A stretch of 64,000 bases of DNA, taken from the NCBI RefSeq assembly GCF_000519305.1, contig NZ_KI912610.1, positions 963,949 to 1,027,948 of the forward strand, written 5' to 3'. Every line of letters starts with the position of its first letter. The stretch's first letter is position 1. Positions 17,249 to 25,645 of this stretch are shown one piece after another. Both the position numbers and the translations under genes were made by a program. This DNA comes from Mesorhizobium ciceri WSM4083 (GTDB lineage Bacteria > Pseudomonadota > Alphaproteobacteria > Rhizobiales > Rhizobiaceae). The notes below the pieces were generated by a model. It did no database searches, was not told where the DNA came from, and was given only the letters and a program-made list of their open reading frames with translations.

Positions 17249-18238
17249 TTATTCGATGCCGAGGCCCTGGCGGACCTTCTGGTAGTCGTCGCGCTTGGCG
17301 AGTGCACCCGAAGTCAGGATCAGCTTCTCCGGTTCCTTGTTGTTGGCAACCCAGTCATACATGTTGAGCGCCGTCTCGTAGCCATGACGCTTCGGCGAGA
17401 TGATCACGGTGCCGACGAAGCCGGTGGCGGTCGGCTTCTTGAACTCGTTGATCGCCGAATCCGCGCCGCCAATGCCGACGCCGATCACGCTATCGGCGGG
17501 GATGCCGACGCTTTCGGAAGCACGCACCGCACCCAGCACCGCTTCGTCGTTGAGGCCGAAGGAGACCCACTTCTTGATGTCGGCATGGGCGTTGAGCACG
17601 ACCGTCGCGGCGTTGAGGGCGGCTTCGGTGTCGGTCTTGGCCTGTGGCGCGTCGAAGATGTTCTCGGCCTTGAAGCCGTTCGCCTTGAGCACCGAGATGG
17701 CGCCTTCGACGCGATCGACCGCGGTCGGCAGCTGGTCGTAGGAGACGCGGATGGCGCCGACCTCGTCGGCCTTCCAGCCGCGCGCCTTCATCTCGTCTAC
17801 GATCGCCTGGCCGACAGCCTCACCGATCTTGGTGGCCGAGATGCCCATATGCGGCACGTCTTCCAGCGCCTTGCCGTCGGCGCCGACCAGACGGTCGTCG
17901 ACGGTCATCAGCTTGAGATTGTTGGCGGCGGCCTTGGCGACGATGCCAGGTCCGAGCTTCACGTCGGGCGTGCAGACGATAAAGCCCTGGGCGCCCTGGG
18001 CACCGAGATTGTCGATCGCCGACATCAGCTTCTCACCGTCCTCGGCGCCGATCTTGACCAAGGTAAAACCTTTTTCCTTGGCGGCCTGGTCGGCGAATTT
18101 CCATTCGTCCTGGAACCACGGCTCCTCGGGCTGTTTGACGATGAAACCGATCTTGGTGTCCTGAGCATATGCAGCGATGGTCGTGACGGACAGCACGGCA
18201 AGCGCGCCCGCGACGAGCGCGGTCTTCAAAAGTCGCAT
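17249..18238 (-). CDS. araF: L-arabinose/D-galactose-type periplasmic binding protein
   Basis: 329 residues with a Sec signal peptide (MRLLKTALVAGALAVLSVTT, cleavage after AYA). The mature start KIGFIVKQPEEPWFQDEWKF is nearly the E. coli AraF text, followed by GFIVCTPDVKLGPGIVAKA, MTVDDRLV and GLNDEAVLGAVRA. AraF proteins bind L-arabinose, D-galactose and D-fucose, which fits the adjacent galactonate dehydratase. ATG at 18238 has GGGAGG upstream. First gene of the minus-strand sugar operon, with a symmetric operator about 60 bases upstream. Confidence 0.91.
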   Translation of the reverse strand: MRLLKTALVAGALAVLSVTTIAAYAQDTKIGFIVKQPEEPWFQDEWKFADQAAKEKGFTLVKIGAEDGEKLMSAIDNLGAQGAQGFIVCTPDVKLGPGIVAKAAANNLKLMTVDDRLVGADGKALEDVPHMGISATKIGEAVGQAIVDEMKARGWKADEVGAIRVSYDQLPTAVDRVEGAISVLKANGFKAENIFDAPQAKTDTEAALNAATVVLNAHADIKKWVSFGLNDEAVLGAVRASESVGIPADSVIGVGIGGADSAINEFKKPTATGFVGTVIISPKRHGYETALNMYDWVANNKEPEKLILTSGALAKRDDYQKVRQGLGIE

Positions 18239-18298
18239 GATTACCTCCCAGCGATAGGCCGGGCGCTCAGCCCGGATGCCGGAGTCTCTAATCGCTTT

Positions 18299-18329
18299 TA
18301 TCATACTCGTCAATTGATCTGGTATGATA
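18299..18329. promoter_or_regulatory. Symmetric operator between araF operon and GntR regulator
   Basis: Perfect 8-bp arms TATCATAC (18299-18306) and GTATGATA (18322-18329) flank a 15-base centre that itself holds the palindrome TCAATTGA (18310-18317). It sits in the divergent gap between araF (start 18238) and the FCD regulator (start 18439), about 60 and 110 bases from the two starts. The geometry suits a GntR dimer or a pair of dimers repressing both directions. Confidence 0.65.
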
Positions 18330-18438
18330 ATTAATGTACATGCTCTGACCAGCGATCGCTGGCGCAATCGATCCGCATCCGTTAAGGGCGGACCGGTTGT
18401 GCGAAACCAGCGGTTCGCCGCCTTGGAGGAGGGCTGAG

Positions 18439-19185
18439 GTGACCGAGATTCTGAAGAAAGCCCCGGGAGATACGACCACTCGCCGCCCGCGCGTGATGCC
18501 CGATGTGACCAAGGCGATAGCCTCGGACATCTTCTCCGGGCGCTACCCGGCTGGTTCCTCACTGCCGACCGAAAATGAACTTGGCCTCGAGTATGGCGTC
18601 AGCCGCACCGTGATCCGCGAAGCCCTGAAGGTGCTGGCCGCCAAAGGGCTGGTGCTGTCGCGGCCACGCATCGGCACGATCGTCTGCAACGAGGACGACT
18701 GGAACATCATCGACCCGCAGGTGCTCGCCTGGCACGCGCCGCATGCACTGGACGACAAGCTCTTCGATGCCATTCTTGAAACGCGCCGCGCCATCGAGCC
18801 ACTGGTCGCAGAACTCGCCGCCACCCGCGCCACACTGCAGGAGATCGCCGATCTCGAAGCGGCATGGCGCGGTATGGCCGGCGCCGGCGAGGATCTCGCC
18901 GCCTTCTCGCGCAGCGACATCGCTTTCCACCAGATCGTCTATGCCGCGAGCCACAATCCGATCTTTCGCCAGATCGGCAATCTTATCGACACAGGGCTGA
19001 AATTCTCGCTCGAGGCGACGGCGGTGATTTCGCTCGACCGGCGCATGGAGGCCGTGGCGGCGCACCGCGAGGTGGTCGAGGCGCTGCGCATGCGCAATGC
19101 CGAGGCGGCGCGTGGGGCCGCAAACAAGATCCTCGACCTCGCGGCGCGCGACCTCGTCAGCGCCAAGAAACTCAAGAGCAACTGA
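18439..19185 (+). CDS. GntR/FCD-family sugar-acid regulator
   Basis: 248 residues from the GTG at 18439, chosen because GGAGGAGGG lies at 18426-18433; a longer start at 18397 lacks such a site. The winged helix (IASDIFSGRYPAGSSLPTEN, YGVSRTVIREALKVLAAKGL) is followed by an FCD domain (ILETRRAIEPLVAELAA, SDIAFHQIVYAASHNP, HREVVEALRMRN). It precedes dgoD by eight bases and is divergent from araFGH, so it probably controls both, sensing a sugar acid such as galactonate or a 2-keto-3-deoxy acid. Confidence 0.87.
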   Translation: MTEILKKAPGDTTTRRPRVMPDVTKAIASDIFSGRYPAGSSLPTENELGLEYGVSRTVIREALKVLAAKGLVLSRPRIGTIVCNEDDWNIIDPQVLAWHAPHALDDKLFDAILETRRAIEPLVAELAATRATLQEIADLEAAWRGMAGAGEDLAAFSRSDIAFHQIVYAASHNPIFRQIGNLIDTGLKFSLEATAVISLDRRMEAVAAHREVVEALRMRNAEAARGAANKILDLAARDLVSAKKLKSN

Positions 19186-19193
19186 GACCGCGC

Positions 19194-20342
19194 ATGAAAA
19201 TCATCTCGCTCACCACCTACATCGTTCCGCCGCGCTGGCTGTTCCTGAAGATCGAGACCGATGCCGGCGTCACCGGCTGGGGCGAGCCGGTCGTCGAGGG
19301 CCGGGCACTGACCGTCGAGGCAGCGGTCAAGGAGCTTGGCGATTACCTCATCGGCAAGGATCCCCGCCTGATCGAGGACCACTGGACGGTGATGCACCGC
19401 GGCGGTTTCTACCGTGGCGGGCCGATCCTGATGAGCGCCATTGCCGGCATCGACCAGGCGCTGTGGGACATCAAGGGCAAGGCGCTCGGCGTGCCGGTGC
19501 ATGAACTGCTCGGCGGCAAATTGCGCGACACGATCAAGGTCTATTCCTGGATCGGCGGCGACCGGCCGGCGGAAGTCGCGGCGGGTGCCAAGGAAATGGT
19601 GGCGCGCGGCTTCCTGGCGTTGAAGATGAACGGCACGGAAGAACTGCAGATCGTCGACAGCCACGACAAGATCGACGCCGCTGTCGAACGCGTCGCCGTG
19701 GTGCGCGAGGCCGTCGGGCCCAACATCGGCATCGCCGTCGATTTTCATGGCCGCGTGCACCGGCCGATGGCGCGCGCCCTGGTCAAGGAGCTGGAACCGT
19801 ACAGGCTGATGTTCATCGAGGAGCCGGTGCTCAGCGAAAACCGCGAGGCGCTGAAGGAGATCGCCGCGCTTGGCTCGACGCCGATTGCGCTCGGCGAGCG
19901 GCTCTACAGCCGCTGGGACTTCAAGTCGGTGTTCGAGGAAGGCGTCGTCGATATCATCCAGCCCGACCTGTCGCATGCCGGCGGCATCACAGAATGCCGC
20001 AAGATCGCGGCGATGGCCGAAGCCTATGATGTGGCCGTGGCGCCGCACTGCCCGCTCGGGCCGATCGCGCTTGCAGCCTGCCTGCAGCTCGACGCGGTCA
20101 GCTACAACTGCTTCATCCAGGAGCAGAGCCTCGGCATCCACTATAACGCCGCCAACGACCTGCTCGATTATGCCGCCAACAAGGACGTCTTCCGCTACGA
20201 AGATGGCTATGTGGCCATTCCCGATGGCCCGGGCCTGGGTGTCGAGATCGACGAGGAGTATGTGAGGGAACGCGCTAGGGAAGGCCACCGCTGGCGCAAC
20301 CCGATCTGGCGCCACAAGGACGGCTCCTTCGCCGAGTGGTGA
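19194..20342 (+). CDS. dgoD: D-galactonate dehydratase
   Basis: 382 residues, the same length as E. coli DgoD, and of the enolase superfamily. PPRWLFLKIETDAGVTGWGE, GGFYRGGPILMSAIAGIDQA, DFHGRVHRPMA, FIEEPVLSEN, PIALGERLYSRWDFK, IIQPDLSHAGGITEC and APHCPLGPIALAACLQLD are DgoD landmarks, carrying the metal-binding acids and the catalytic histidines. It dehydrates D-galactonate to 2-keto-3-deoxygalactonate. Cotranscribed with the regulator; no dgoK or dgoA is in the window, so later steps may use the operon on the other strand or distant genes. Confidence 0.93.
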   Translation: MKIISLTTYIVPPRWLFLKIETDAGVTGWGEPVVEGRALTVEAAVKELGDYLIGKDPRLIEDHWTVMHRGGFYRGGPILMSAIAGIDQALWDIKGKALGVPVHELLGGKLRDTIKVYSWIGGDRPAEVAAGAKEMVARGFLALKMNGTEELQIVDSHDKIDAAVERVAVVREAVGPNIGIAVDFHGRVHRPMARALVKELEPYRLMFIEEPVLSENREALKEIAALGSTPIALGERLYSRWDFKSVFEEGVVDIIQPDLSHAGGITECRKIAAMAEAYDVAVAPHCPLGPIALAACLQLDAVSYNCFIQEQSLGIHYNAANDLLDYAANKDVFRYEDGYVAIPDGPGLGVEIDEEYVRERAREGHRWRNPIWRHKDGSFAEW

Positions 20343-20532
20343 TGGGGCTGGCTTTCAGTCTCTAAGCGCTCCAGGAACAGTGAAGACTTTGTCCGGCGAG
20401 CAGTTGCTCTCGAGAAATGGCTCGTTCGTTCCGTTTGATGGAGAGGCTCTCAGCAGCGGTGCCTGAACTGGCCGCCAACGCAGATGACCGCAGTGCGGCA
20501 CATTCACGGCTGCGAATTGCAGAGGGACTGTT

Positions 20533-20608
<76 letters not shown>

Positions 20609-20780
20609 ACTTCCGGCAGTCAACCGGCGCCGTTTCCGGCGAAGAGATCCGGCGCGGGTTGGAGACCGCGCCGTTAGTGCAGGCGGCTTCTAACCCCGCC
20701 CTTCTCAGATATCAAGCCTTCGAGAGCCGCTTTTTCTTCACAGGCCTCGAAAGCCCGCAAACGCCCGCTTTCAAGGCCGA

Positions 20781-21170
20781 TCAGACCTCGTCGTCGTCGT
20801 CGCCGACGCCGATCATGTCGGCGACATCGTCGTCTTCTTCCTCTTCGTCGGCAAGGAAAGTGTCATCTTCGTCGTCGCCGAGATCGACATCGTCCTCATC
20901 GTCGCCGAGATCCGGCAGGTCGTCGCCCTTGACGTCCTCATCAGCCTCTTCGAGCGAGACGACCTCAACGCCTTCTTCTTCCTCGGCGTCCACTTCCTTC
21001 TCGGCCACTTCCTCTTCCTCCTCGAGAGCGGCAATCTTGCCTTCCTCGAAATAGGAACGCGGATAGGTCTTGCCGGTGTAGGGCGAGACGATCGGGTCCT
21101 TGTTCAGGTCGTAGAATTTTCGGCCCGTCTCCGGGTCGATACGTTTTGTGCCAAGTTCGGTTTTTGCCAC
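20781..21170 (-). CDS. FYDLN acid-tail protein (TIGR02300 family)
   Basis: 129 residues. The N-terminus VAKTELGTKRIDPETGRKFY-DLNKDPIVSPYTGK is the FYDLN domain, followed by a very acidic, low-complexity tail from about residue 50 to the end with runs such as EEEEEV and GDDEDD. Function is unknown; in alphaproteobacteria it is typically near aroA, as here. In many homologues the first part has zinc-binding cysteines; none is present in this one. The GTG at 21170 (GAGG six bases upstream) gives the family-typical start. Confidence 0.85.
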   Translation of the reverse strand: MAKTELGTKRIDPETGRKFYDLNKDPIVSPYTGKTYPRSYFEEGKIAALEEEEEVAEKEVDAEEEEGVEVVSLEEADEDVKGDDLPDLGDDEDDVDLGDDEDDTFLADEEEEDDDVADMIGVGDDDDEV

Positions 21171-21376
21171 GGCAAGCCTCGTCAATAAAAGAGTGGTCCC
21201 CTTAACCACAGTTTGCAGCGCTGTCAAAGCGAAAAGCCGGCGTCACAAAACCATGCATTGAAAGGCCTCGCGTCAAGTGACGACCATGGGGATGACCATT
21301 TCGCCCCACCGTGATACGAGACCGCCGCAACAAATGAAAAGCGCCGGCCTGCCGGCATTCCGTCCAGGGAAATTCC

Positions 21377-22735
21377 ATGTCTCACGCCGCCGCCCCCAAG
21401 CCGGCCACCGCCCGCCAATCCCCAGCCCTTTCCGGCATCGCGCGCGTGCCGGGCGACAAGTCGATCTCGCACCGTTCCTTCATGTTCGGCGGCCTCGCCT
21501 CCGGGGAGACCCGCATCACCGGCCTGCTCGAAGGCGAGGACGTGATGCGCACGGGTGCGGCCATGAAGGCAATGGGCGCGCATATCGAGAAGAACGGCGA
21601 CGAGTGGGTGATCCGCGGCACCGGCAATGGGGCGCTGCTGCAGCCGGAAGGCCCGCTCGATTTCGGCAATGCCGGCACCGGCTCGCGGCTGACCATGGGC
21701 CTTGTCGGCACCTATGACATGGAGACGACCTTCATCGGCGACGCTTCGCTATCGGGCCGGCCGATGGGGCGCGTGCTGGAACCCTTGCGGCAGATGGGCG
21801 TGCAGGTGCTGAAGGCGACGCCGGGCGACCGCATGCCGATCACGCTGCATGGACCAAAGCATGCCGCCCCGATCACCTATCGCGTGCCGATGGCCTCGGC
21901 GCAGGTGAAGTCCGCAGTGCTGCTCGCCGGCCTCAACACGCCCGGCATCACCACGGTGATCGAGCCGGTGATGACACGTGACCACACGGAAAAGATGCTG
22001 AAGGGGTTTGGCGCCAATCTGTCGGTCGAAACCGACGAACGCGGCGTGCGCCACATCTTCATCGAAGGCCAGGGCAAGCTGACCGGCCAGACGATCGCCG
22101 TGCCGGGCGACCCGTCCTCGGCCGGCTTCCCACTGGTGGCGGCATTGATCGTGCCGGGTTCGGACATTGTCATCGAGAACGTGCTGATGAATCCGACCCG
22201 CACCGGCCTGCTTTTGACGCTGCAGGAAATGGGCGGCAAGATCGACATCCTCAACCCGCGCAACGCCGGCGGCGAAGACGTCGCCGATCTGCGCGTGCGT
22301 TACTCCGAACTGAAAGGCGTCATCGTGCCGCCCGAGCGGGCGCCATCGATGATCGATGAGTATCCTGTGCTCGCCGTCGCCGCCAGCTTCGCCGAGGGCG
22401 AAACGCTGATGCAGGGGCTGGAAGAACTGCGCGTGAAAGAGTCCGACCGGCTGTCGGCCGTCGCCAACGGGCTGAAGCTCAACGGCGTCGATTGCACCGA
22501 GGGCGAGGCGTCGCTCGCCGTGCGCGGCAAACCGGGCGGCAAGGGCCTTGGCGGTCATCCCAACGGCCAGGACACGACCGTGCAGACCCATCTCGACCAC
22601 CGCATCGCCATGAGCTTTCTGGTGATGGGGCTGGCGACCGAAAAGCCTGTGACCATCGACGATCAGGCGATGATCGCGACGAGCTTTCCGGAATTCATGG
22701 GGCTGATGGTGGGGCTGGGCGCGGAGATTGGGTGA
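21377..22735 (+). CDS. aroA: 3-phosphoshikimate 1-carboxyvinyltransferase (EPSP synthase, class II)
   Basis: 452 residues. It joins PEP to shikimate-3-phosphate in aromatic amino-acid synthesis. The sequence follows the class II enzymes closely (VPGDKSISHRSFMFGGLASG, RVPMASAQVKSAVLLAG, PGDPSSAGFPLVAAL, ELRVKESDRLSAVANGLKLN, THLDHRIAMSFLVMGL). The inhibitor-sensitive segment reads LDFGNAGTGSRLT with Gly at residue 100, where the tolerant CP4 enzyme has Ala. Followed, after a large palindromic repeat, by cmk and rpsA, the usual alphaproteobacterial order. Confidence 0.97.
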   Translation: MSHAAAPKPATARQSPALSGIARVPGDKSISHRSFMFGGLASGETRITGLLEGEDVMRTGAAMKAMGAHIEKNGDEWVIRGTGNGALLQPEGPLDFGNAGTGSRLTMGLVGTYDMETTFIGDASLSGRPMGRVLEPLRQMGVQVLKATPGDRMPITLHGPKHAAPITYRVPMASAQVKSAVLLAGLNTPGITTVIEPVMTRDHTEKMLKGFGANLSVETDERGVRHIFIEGQGKLTGQTIAVPGDPSSAGFPLVAALIVPGSDIVIENVLMNPTRTGLLLTLQEMGGKIDILNPRNAGGEDVADLRVRYSELKGVIVPPERAPSMIDEYPVLAVAASFAEGETLMQGLEELRVKESDRLSAVANGLKLNGVDCTEGEASLAVRGKPGGKGLGGHPNGQDTTVQTHLDHRIAMSFLVMGLATEKPVTIDDQAMIATSFPEFMGLMVGLGAEIG

Positions 22736-22776
22736 CGGTCGTGGCAACCAATAGCCTTGGTACGTTGGCGGGACAG

Positions 22777-22934
22777 CGCCCCCCTCTGTCCTGCCGGACA
22801 TCTCCCCCACAAGGGGGGAGATTGGCCCGCTTTGCGCCTCGCTCAATTCTGCAACGTAGACAATTGGCGGAGGCCGCGATAACGGCCGATCTCCCCCCTT
22901 GTGGGGGAGATGTCCGGCAGGACAGAGGGGGGCG
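22777..22934. repeat. Long intergenic inverted repeat between aroA and cmk
   Basis: Two perfect 46-bp inverted arms (22777-22822 and 22889-22934) flank a 66-base centre. Each arm begins or ends with CGCCCCCCTCTGTCCTGCCG-type sequence and itself contains a smaller hairpin (CTCCCCC-ACAAG-GGGGGAG). It fills almost the whole gap. Its composition and structure are those of the mobile palindromic intergenic repeats scattered through rhizobial genomes; copies elsewhere could not be checked. Confidence 0.9.
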
Positions 22935-22973
22935 TGAAGGATCGCGGCGCCCAACCCTTTTGGTGCCCTGCAA

Positions 22974-23624
22974 ATGACACATGTCTTCACCATCGCCATC
23001 GACGGTCCGGCCGGCGCCGGCAAGGGCACCCTCGCCCGCCGGCTGGCCGACCACTACCGGCTGAACCTGCTGGACACCGGCCTCACCTACCGTGCGGTGG
23101 CCTATACGCTCATCCAGCACGCGCTGCCGCTCGACAATGTCTCGGCGGCCGAAACCGCTGCCCGTCAGGTCGATCTGGCAAAGCTCGACCGGGCGGTCTT
23201 GTCCGCGCATGCCGTCGGCGAGGCTGCCTCTAAGGTCGCGGTTTATCCGACGGTGCGGCGCATCCTCGTCGAAAAGCAGCGTGACTTCGCCAAGACCCCG
23301 CCGGGTGCGGTGCTCGACGGCCGTGATATCGGCACCGTGGTGTGCCCCGACGCCGACATCAAACTCTATGTGACAGCGAGCGCCGAGGTGCGGGCACAGC
23401 GCCGGCTGGCTGAGATCGAAAGCATCGGCGGGACCGCTGATTTCATCGAGATCCTCGCCGATATCGTGCGCCGCGACGAGCGCGACATGGGCCGTGCGGA
23501 CTCACCTTTGAAGCCGGCCGCCGACGCGCACTTGCTTGATACCAGCGAAATGGCTATAGAAGCCGCGTTTCTTGCAGCCATGGCGATCATCGACGACGTG
23601 CTGGCCAAGAGAGACAAGGCCTGA
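22974..23624 (+). CDS. cmk: Cytidylate kinase
   Basis: 216 residues. It phosphorylates CMP and dCMP with ATP. The P-loop is IAIDGPAGAGKGTLARRLA, followed by LLDTGLTYRAVA (CMP-kinase-specific segment), VLDGRDIGTVVCPDADIKLY-V and a lid region RRDERDMGRADSPLKPAADA. Length and order fit the family. Lies between aroA and rpsA; the palindromic repeat ends 39 bases before its start. Confidence 0.96.
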   Translation: MTHVFTIAIDGPAGAGKGTLARRLADHYRLNLLDTGLTYRAVAYTLIQHALPLDNVSAAETAARQVDLAKLDRAVLSAHAVGEAASKVAVYPTVRRILVEKQRDFAKTPPGAVLDGRDIGTVVCPDADIKLYVTASAEVRAQRRLAEIESIGGTADFIEILADIVRRDERDMGRADSPLKPAADAHLLDTSEMAIEAAFLAAMAIIDDVLAKRDKA

Positions 23625-23832
23625 TCCGGGTTTTCCCTCGTGTTTCCGTTGTCGGAGGCGAAGAAAATACCCATATCGGGCATGAACCAGCCTGCCAGCA
23701 TTCTTCATGCGCCGGAATTGCCGCTTAAAGAGCGGCCCAGGGCTTTTGTAGCCCGGAACGCCGGCAGGCCAACGAAACGCTAACCCACGGCGCCCGTCCC
23801 GCTTCTAGATGCGGGGCACTCCAGGAGAAACA

Positions 23833-25530
23833 ATGTCAGCTGCAAATCCCACTCGCGATGATTTCGCGAGCCTGCTCGAAGAATCTTTTACCGCCGGCCA
23901 TTCCGGCGAAGGCCAGGTCGTCAAGGGCACGATCACCGCGATCGAAAAGGACATGGCCATCATCGACGTCGGCCTCAAGGTCGAAGGCCGCGTGCCGCTG
24001 AAGGAATTCGGCGTCAAGGGCAAGGACACCACCCTCAAGGTTGGTGACACCGTCGAAGTCTATGTCGAGCGCATCGAAAACGCGCTTGGCGAAGCGATGC
24101 TTTCGCGTGAGAAGGCCCGCCGCGAAGAGAGCTGGGTCCGTCTCGAAGAGAAGTTCACCAAGGGTGAGCGCGTCGAAGGCGTCATCTTCAACCAGGTCAA
24201 GGGCGGCTTCACTGTCGACCTCGACGGCGCCGTGGCCTTCCTGCCGCGCAGCCAGGTCGATATCCGCCCGATCCGCGATGTCTCCCCGCTGATGCACAAC
24301 CCGCAGCCCTTCGAGATCCTCAAGATGGATCGCCGCCGCGGCAACATCGTGGTGTCGCGTCGTACGGTGCTCGAGGAGAGCCGCGCCGAACAGCGTTCGG
24401 AAATCGTGCAGAACCTCGAAGAAGGCCAGGTTGTCGAAGGCGTCGTCAAGAACATCACCGATTACGGTGCGTTCGTCGACCTCGGCGGCATCGACGGCCT
24501 GCTGCATGTCACCGACATGGCATGGCGCCGCGTCAACCATCCGACCGAAATCCTCAACATCGGTCAGACGGTCAAGGTGCAGATCATCCGCATCAACCAG
24601 GAAACCCACCGCATCTCACTCGGCATGAAGCAGCTCGAGAGCGATCCGTGGTCCGAGATCGGCACCAAGTTCCCGATCGGCAAGAAGATCAAGGGCACCG
24701 TCACCAACATCACCGACTACGGCGCGTTCGTCGAGCTGGAGCCGGGCATCGAGGGTCTCATCCACGTTTCGGAAATGTCGTGGACGAAGAAGAACGTGCA
24801 TCCCGGCAAGATCCTGTCGACGACCCAGGAAGTCGACGTGGTGGTGCTCGAGGTCGATCCGGCCAAGCGCCGCATCTCGCTCGGCCTCAAGCAGACGCTC
24901 GAGAATCCGTGGCAGGCTTTCGCATCGAGCCATCCGGTCGGCAGCCAGGTCGAGGGCGAGGTCAAGAACAAGACCGAGTTCGGCCTGTTCATCGGCCTCG
25001 AAGGCGACGTGGACGGCATGGTGCACCTTTCCGACCTCGACTGGACCCGTCCGGGCGAGCAGGTCATCGAAGAGTACAATCGCGGCGACATGGTCAAGGC
25101 GCAGGTGCTCGACGTCGACATCGACAAGGAGCGCATCTCGCTCGGCATCAAGCAGTTGGCCAAGGATACGGTCGGCGAAGCGGCGACTTCAGGCGAACTG
25201 CGCAAGAACGCGGTCGTCACCTGCGAGGTCATCGGCGTCAAGGATGGCGGTCTGGAAGTGCGGCTGGTCGACAGCGGCATCGAGACCTTCATCAAGCGCT
25301 CCGATCTGAGCCGTGACCGCGACGAGCAGCGCCCCGAGCGCTTCACCGTCGGCCAGAAGGTCGATGCCCGCGTCATCGCCTTCGACAAGAAGACCCGCAA
25401 GCTGCAGGTCTCGATCAAGGCGCTGGAAATCGCCGAAGAGAAGGAAGCCGTCGCTCAGTACGGGTCGACCGACTCCGGCGCTTCGCTGGGCGACATCCTG
25501 GGTGCCGCGCTGAAGAAGCAGGGCAGCTAA
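23833..25530 (+). CDS. rpsA: 30S ribosomal protein S1
   Basis: 565 residues made of six S1 RNA-binding repeats, for example VVKGTITAIEKDMAIIDVGL, VVEGVVKNITDYGAFVDLGG, IKGTVTNITDYGAFVELEPG and VEGEVKNKTEFGLFIGLEGD. S1 helps the ribosome bind mRNA, especially messages with weak ribosome-binding sites. ATG at 23833 (MSAANPTRDDF) has AGGAG upstream; an earlier in-frame start at 23809 lies in the leader. A strong terminator follows. Confidence 0.97.
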   Translation: MSAANPTRDDFASLLEESFTAGHSGEGQVVKGTITAIEKDMAIIDVGLKVEGRVPLKEFGVKGKDTTLKVGDTVEVYVERIENALGEAMLSREKARREESWVRLEEKFTKGERVEGVIFNQVKGGFTVDLDGAVAFLPRSQVDIRPIRDVSPLMHNPQPFEILKMDRRRGNIVVSRRTVLEESRAEQRSEIVQNLEEGQVVEGVVKNITDYGAFVDLGGIDGLLHVTDMAWRRVNHPTEILNIGQTVKVQIIRINQETHRISLGMKQLESDPWSEIGTKFPIGKKIKGTVTNITDYGAFVELEPGIEGLIHVSEMSWTKKNVHPGKILSTTQEVDVVVLEVDPAKRRISLGLKQTLENPWQAFASSHPVGSQVEGEVKNKTEFGLFIGLEGDVDGMVHLSDLDWTRPGEQVIEEYNRGDMVKAQVLDVDIDKERISLGIKQLAKDTVGEAATSGELRKNAVVTCEVIGVKDGGLEVRLVDSGIETFIKRSDLSRDRDEQRPERFTVGQKVDARVIAFDKKTRKLQVSIKALEIAEEKEAVAQYGSTDSGASLGDILGAALKKQGS

Positions 25531-25587
25531 GCCCTTCGCACCGCGAAGTCCTTCGCGAAGCGAAGTCTTCGCACAGGCTCGAAAACA

Positions 25588-25622
25588 AAACCCCGCCGGA
25601 GCGATCCGGCGGGGTTTTTCTT
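25588..25622. terminator. Bidirectional rho-independent terminator
   Basis: AACCCCGCCGGA, loop GCGA, TCCGGCGGGGTT, flanked by A-run and T-run (AAAACAAAA and TTTTTCTTT). It lies between rpsA (plus) and the convergent SDR gene (minus, stop at 25646), so it can serve both directions. Confidence 0.92.
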
Positions 25623-25645
25623 TGACCGAGGTAAAGGTTGGAAGG

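Noticed and set aside
23625..23832. Riboswitch or autoregulatory RNA in the rpsA leader
   Set aside because: No recognisable conserved core; only ordinary short hairpins were visible, so nothing specific can be claimed.
25531..25585. Cluster of GCGAAG/CTTCGC words after rpsA as a regulatory array
   Set aside because: Short, imperfect and immediately before a terminator; it may simply be readthrough spacer with chance symmetry.
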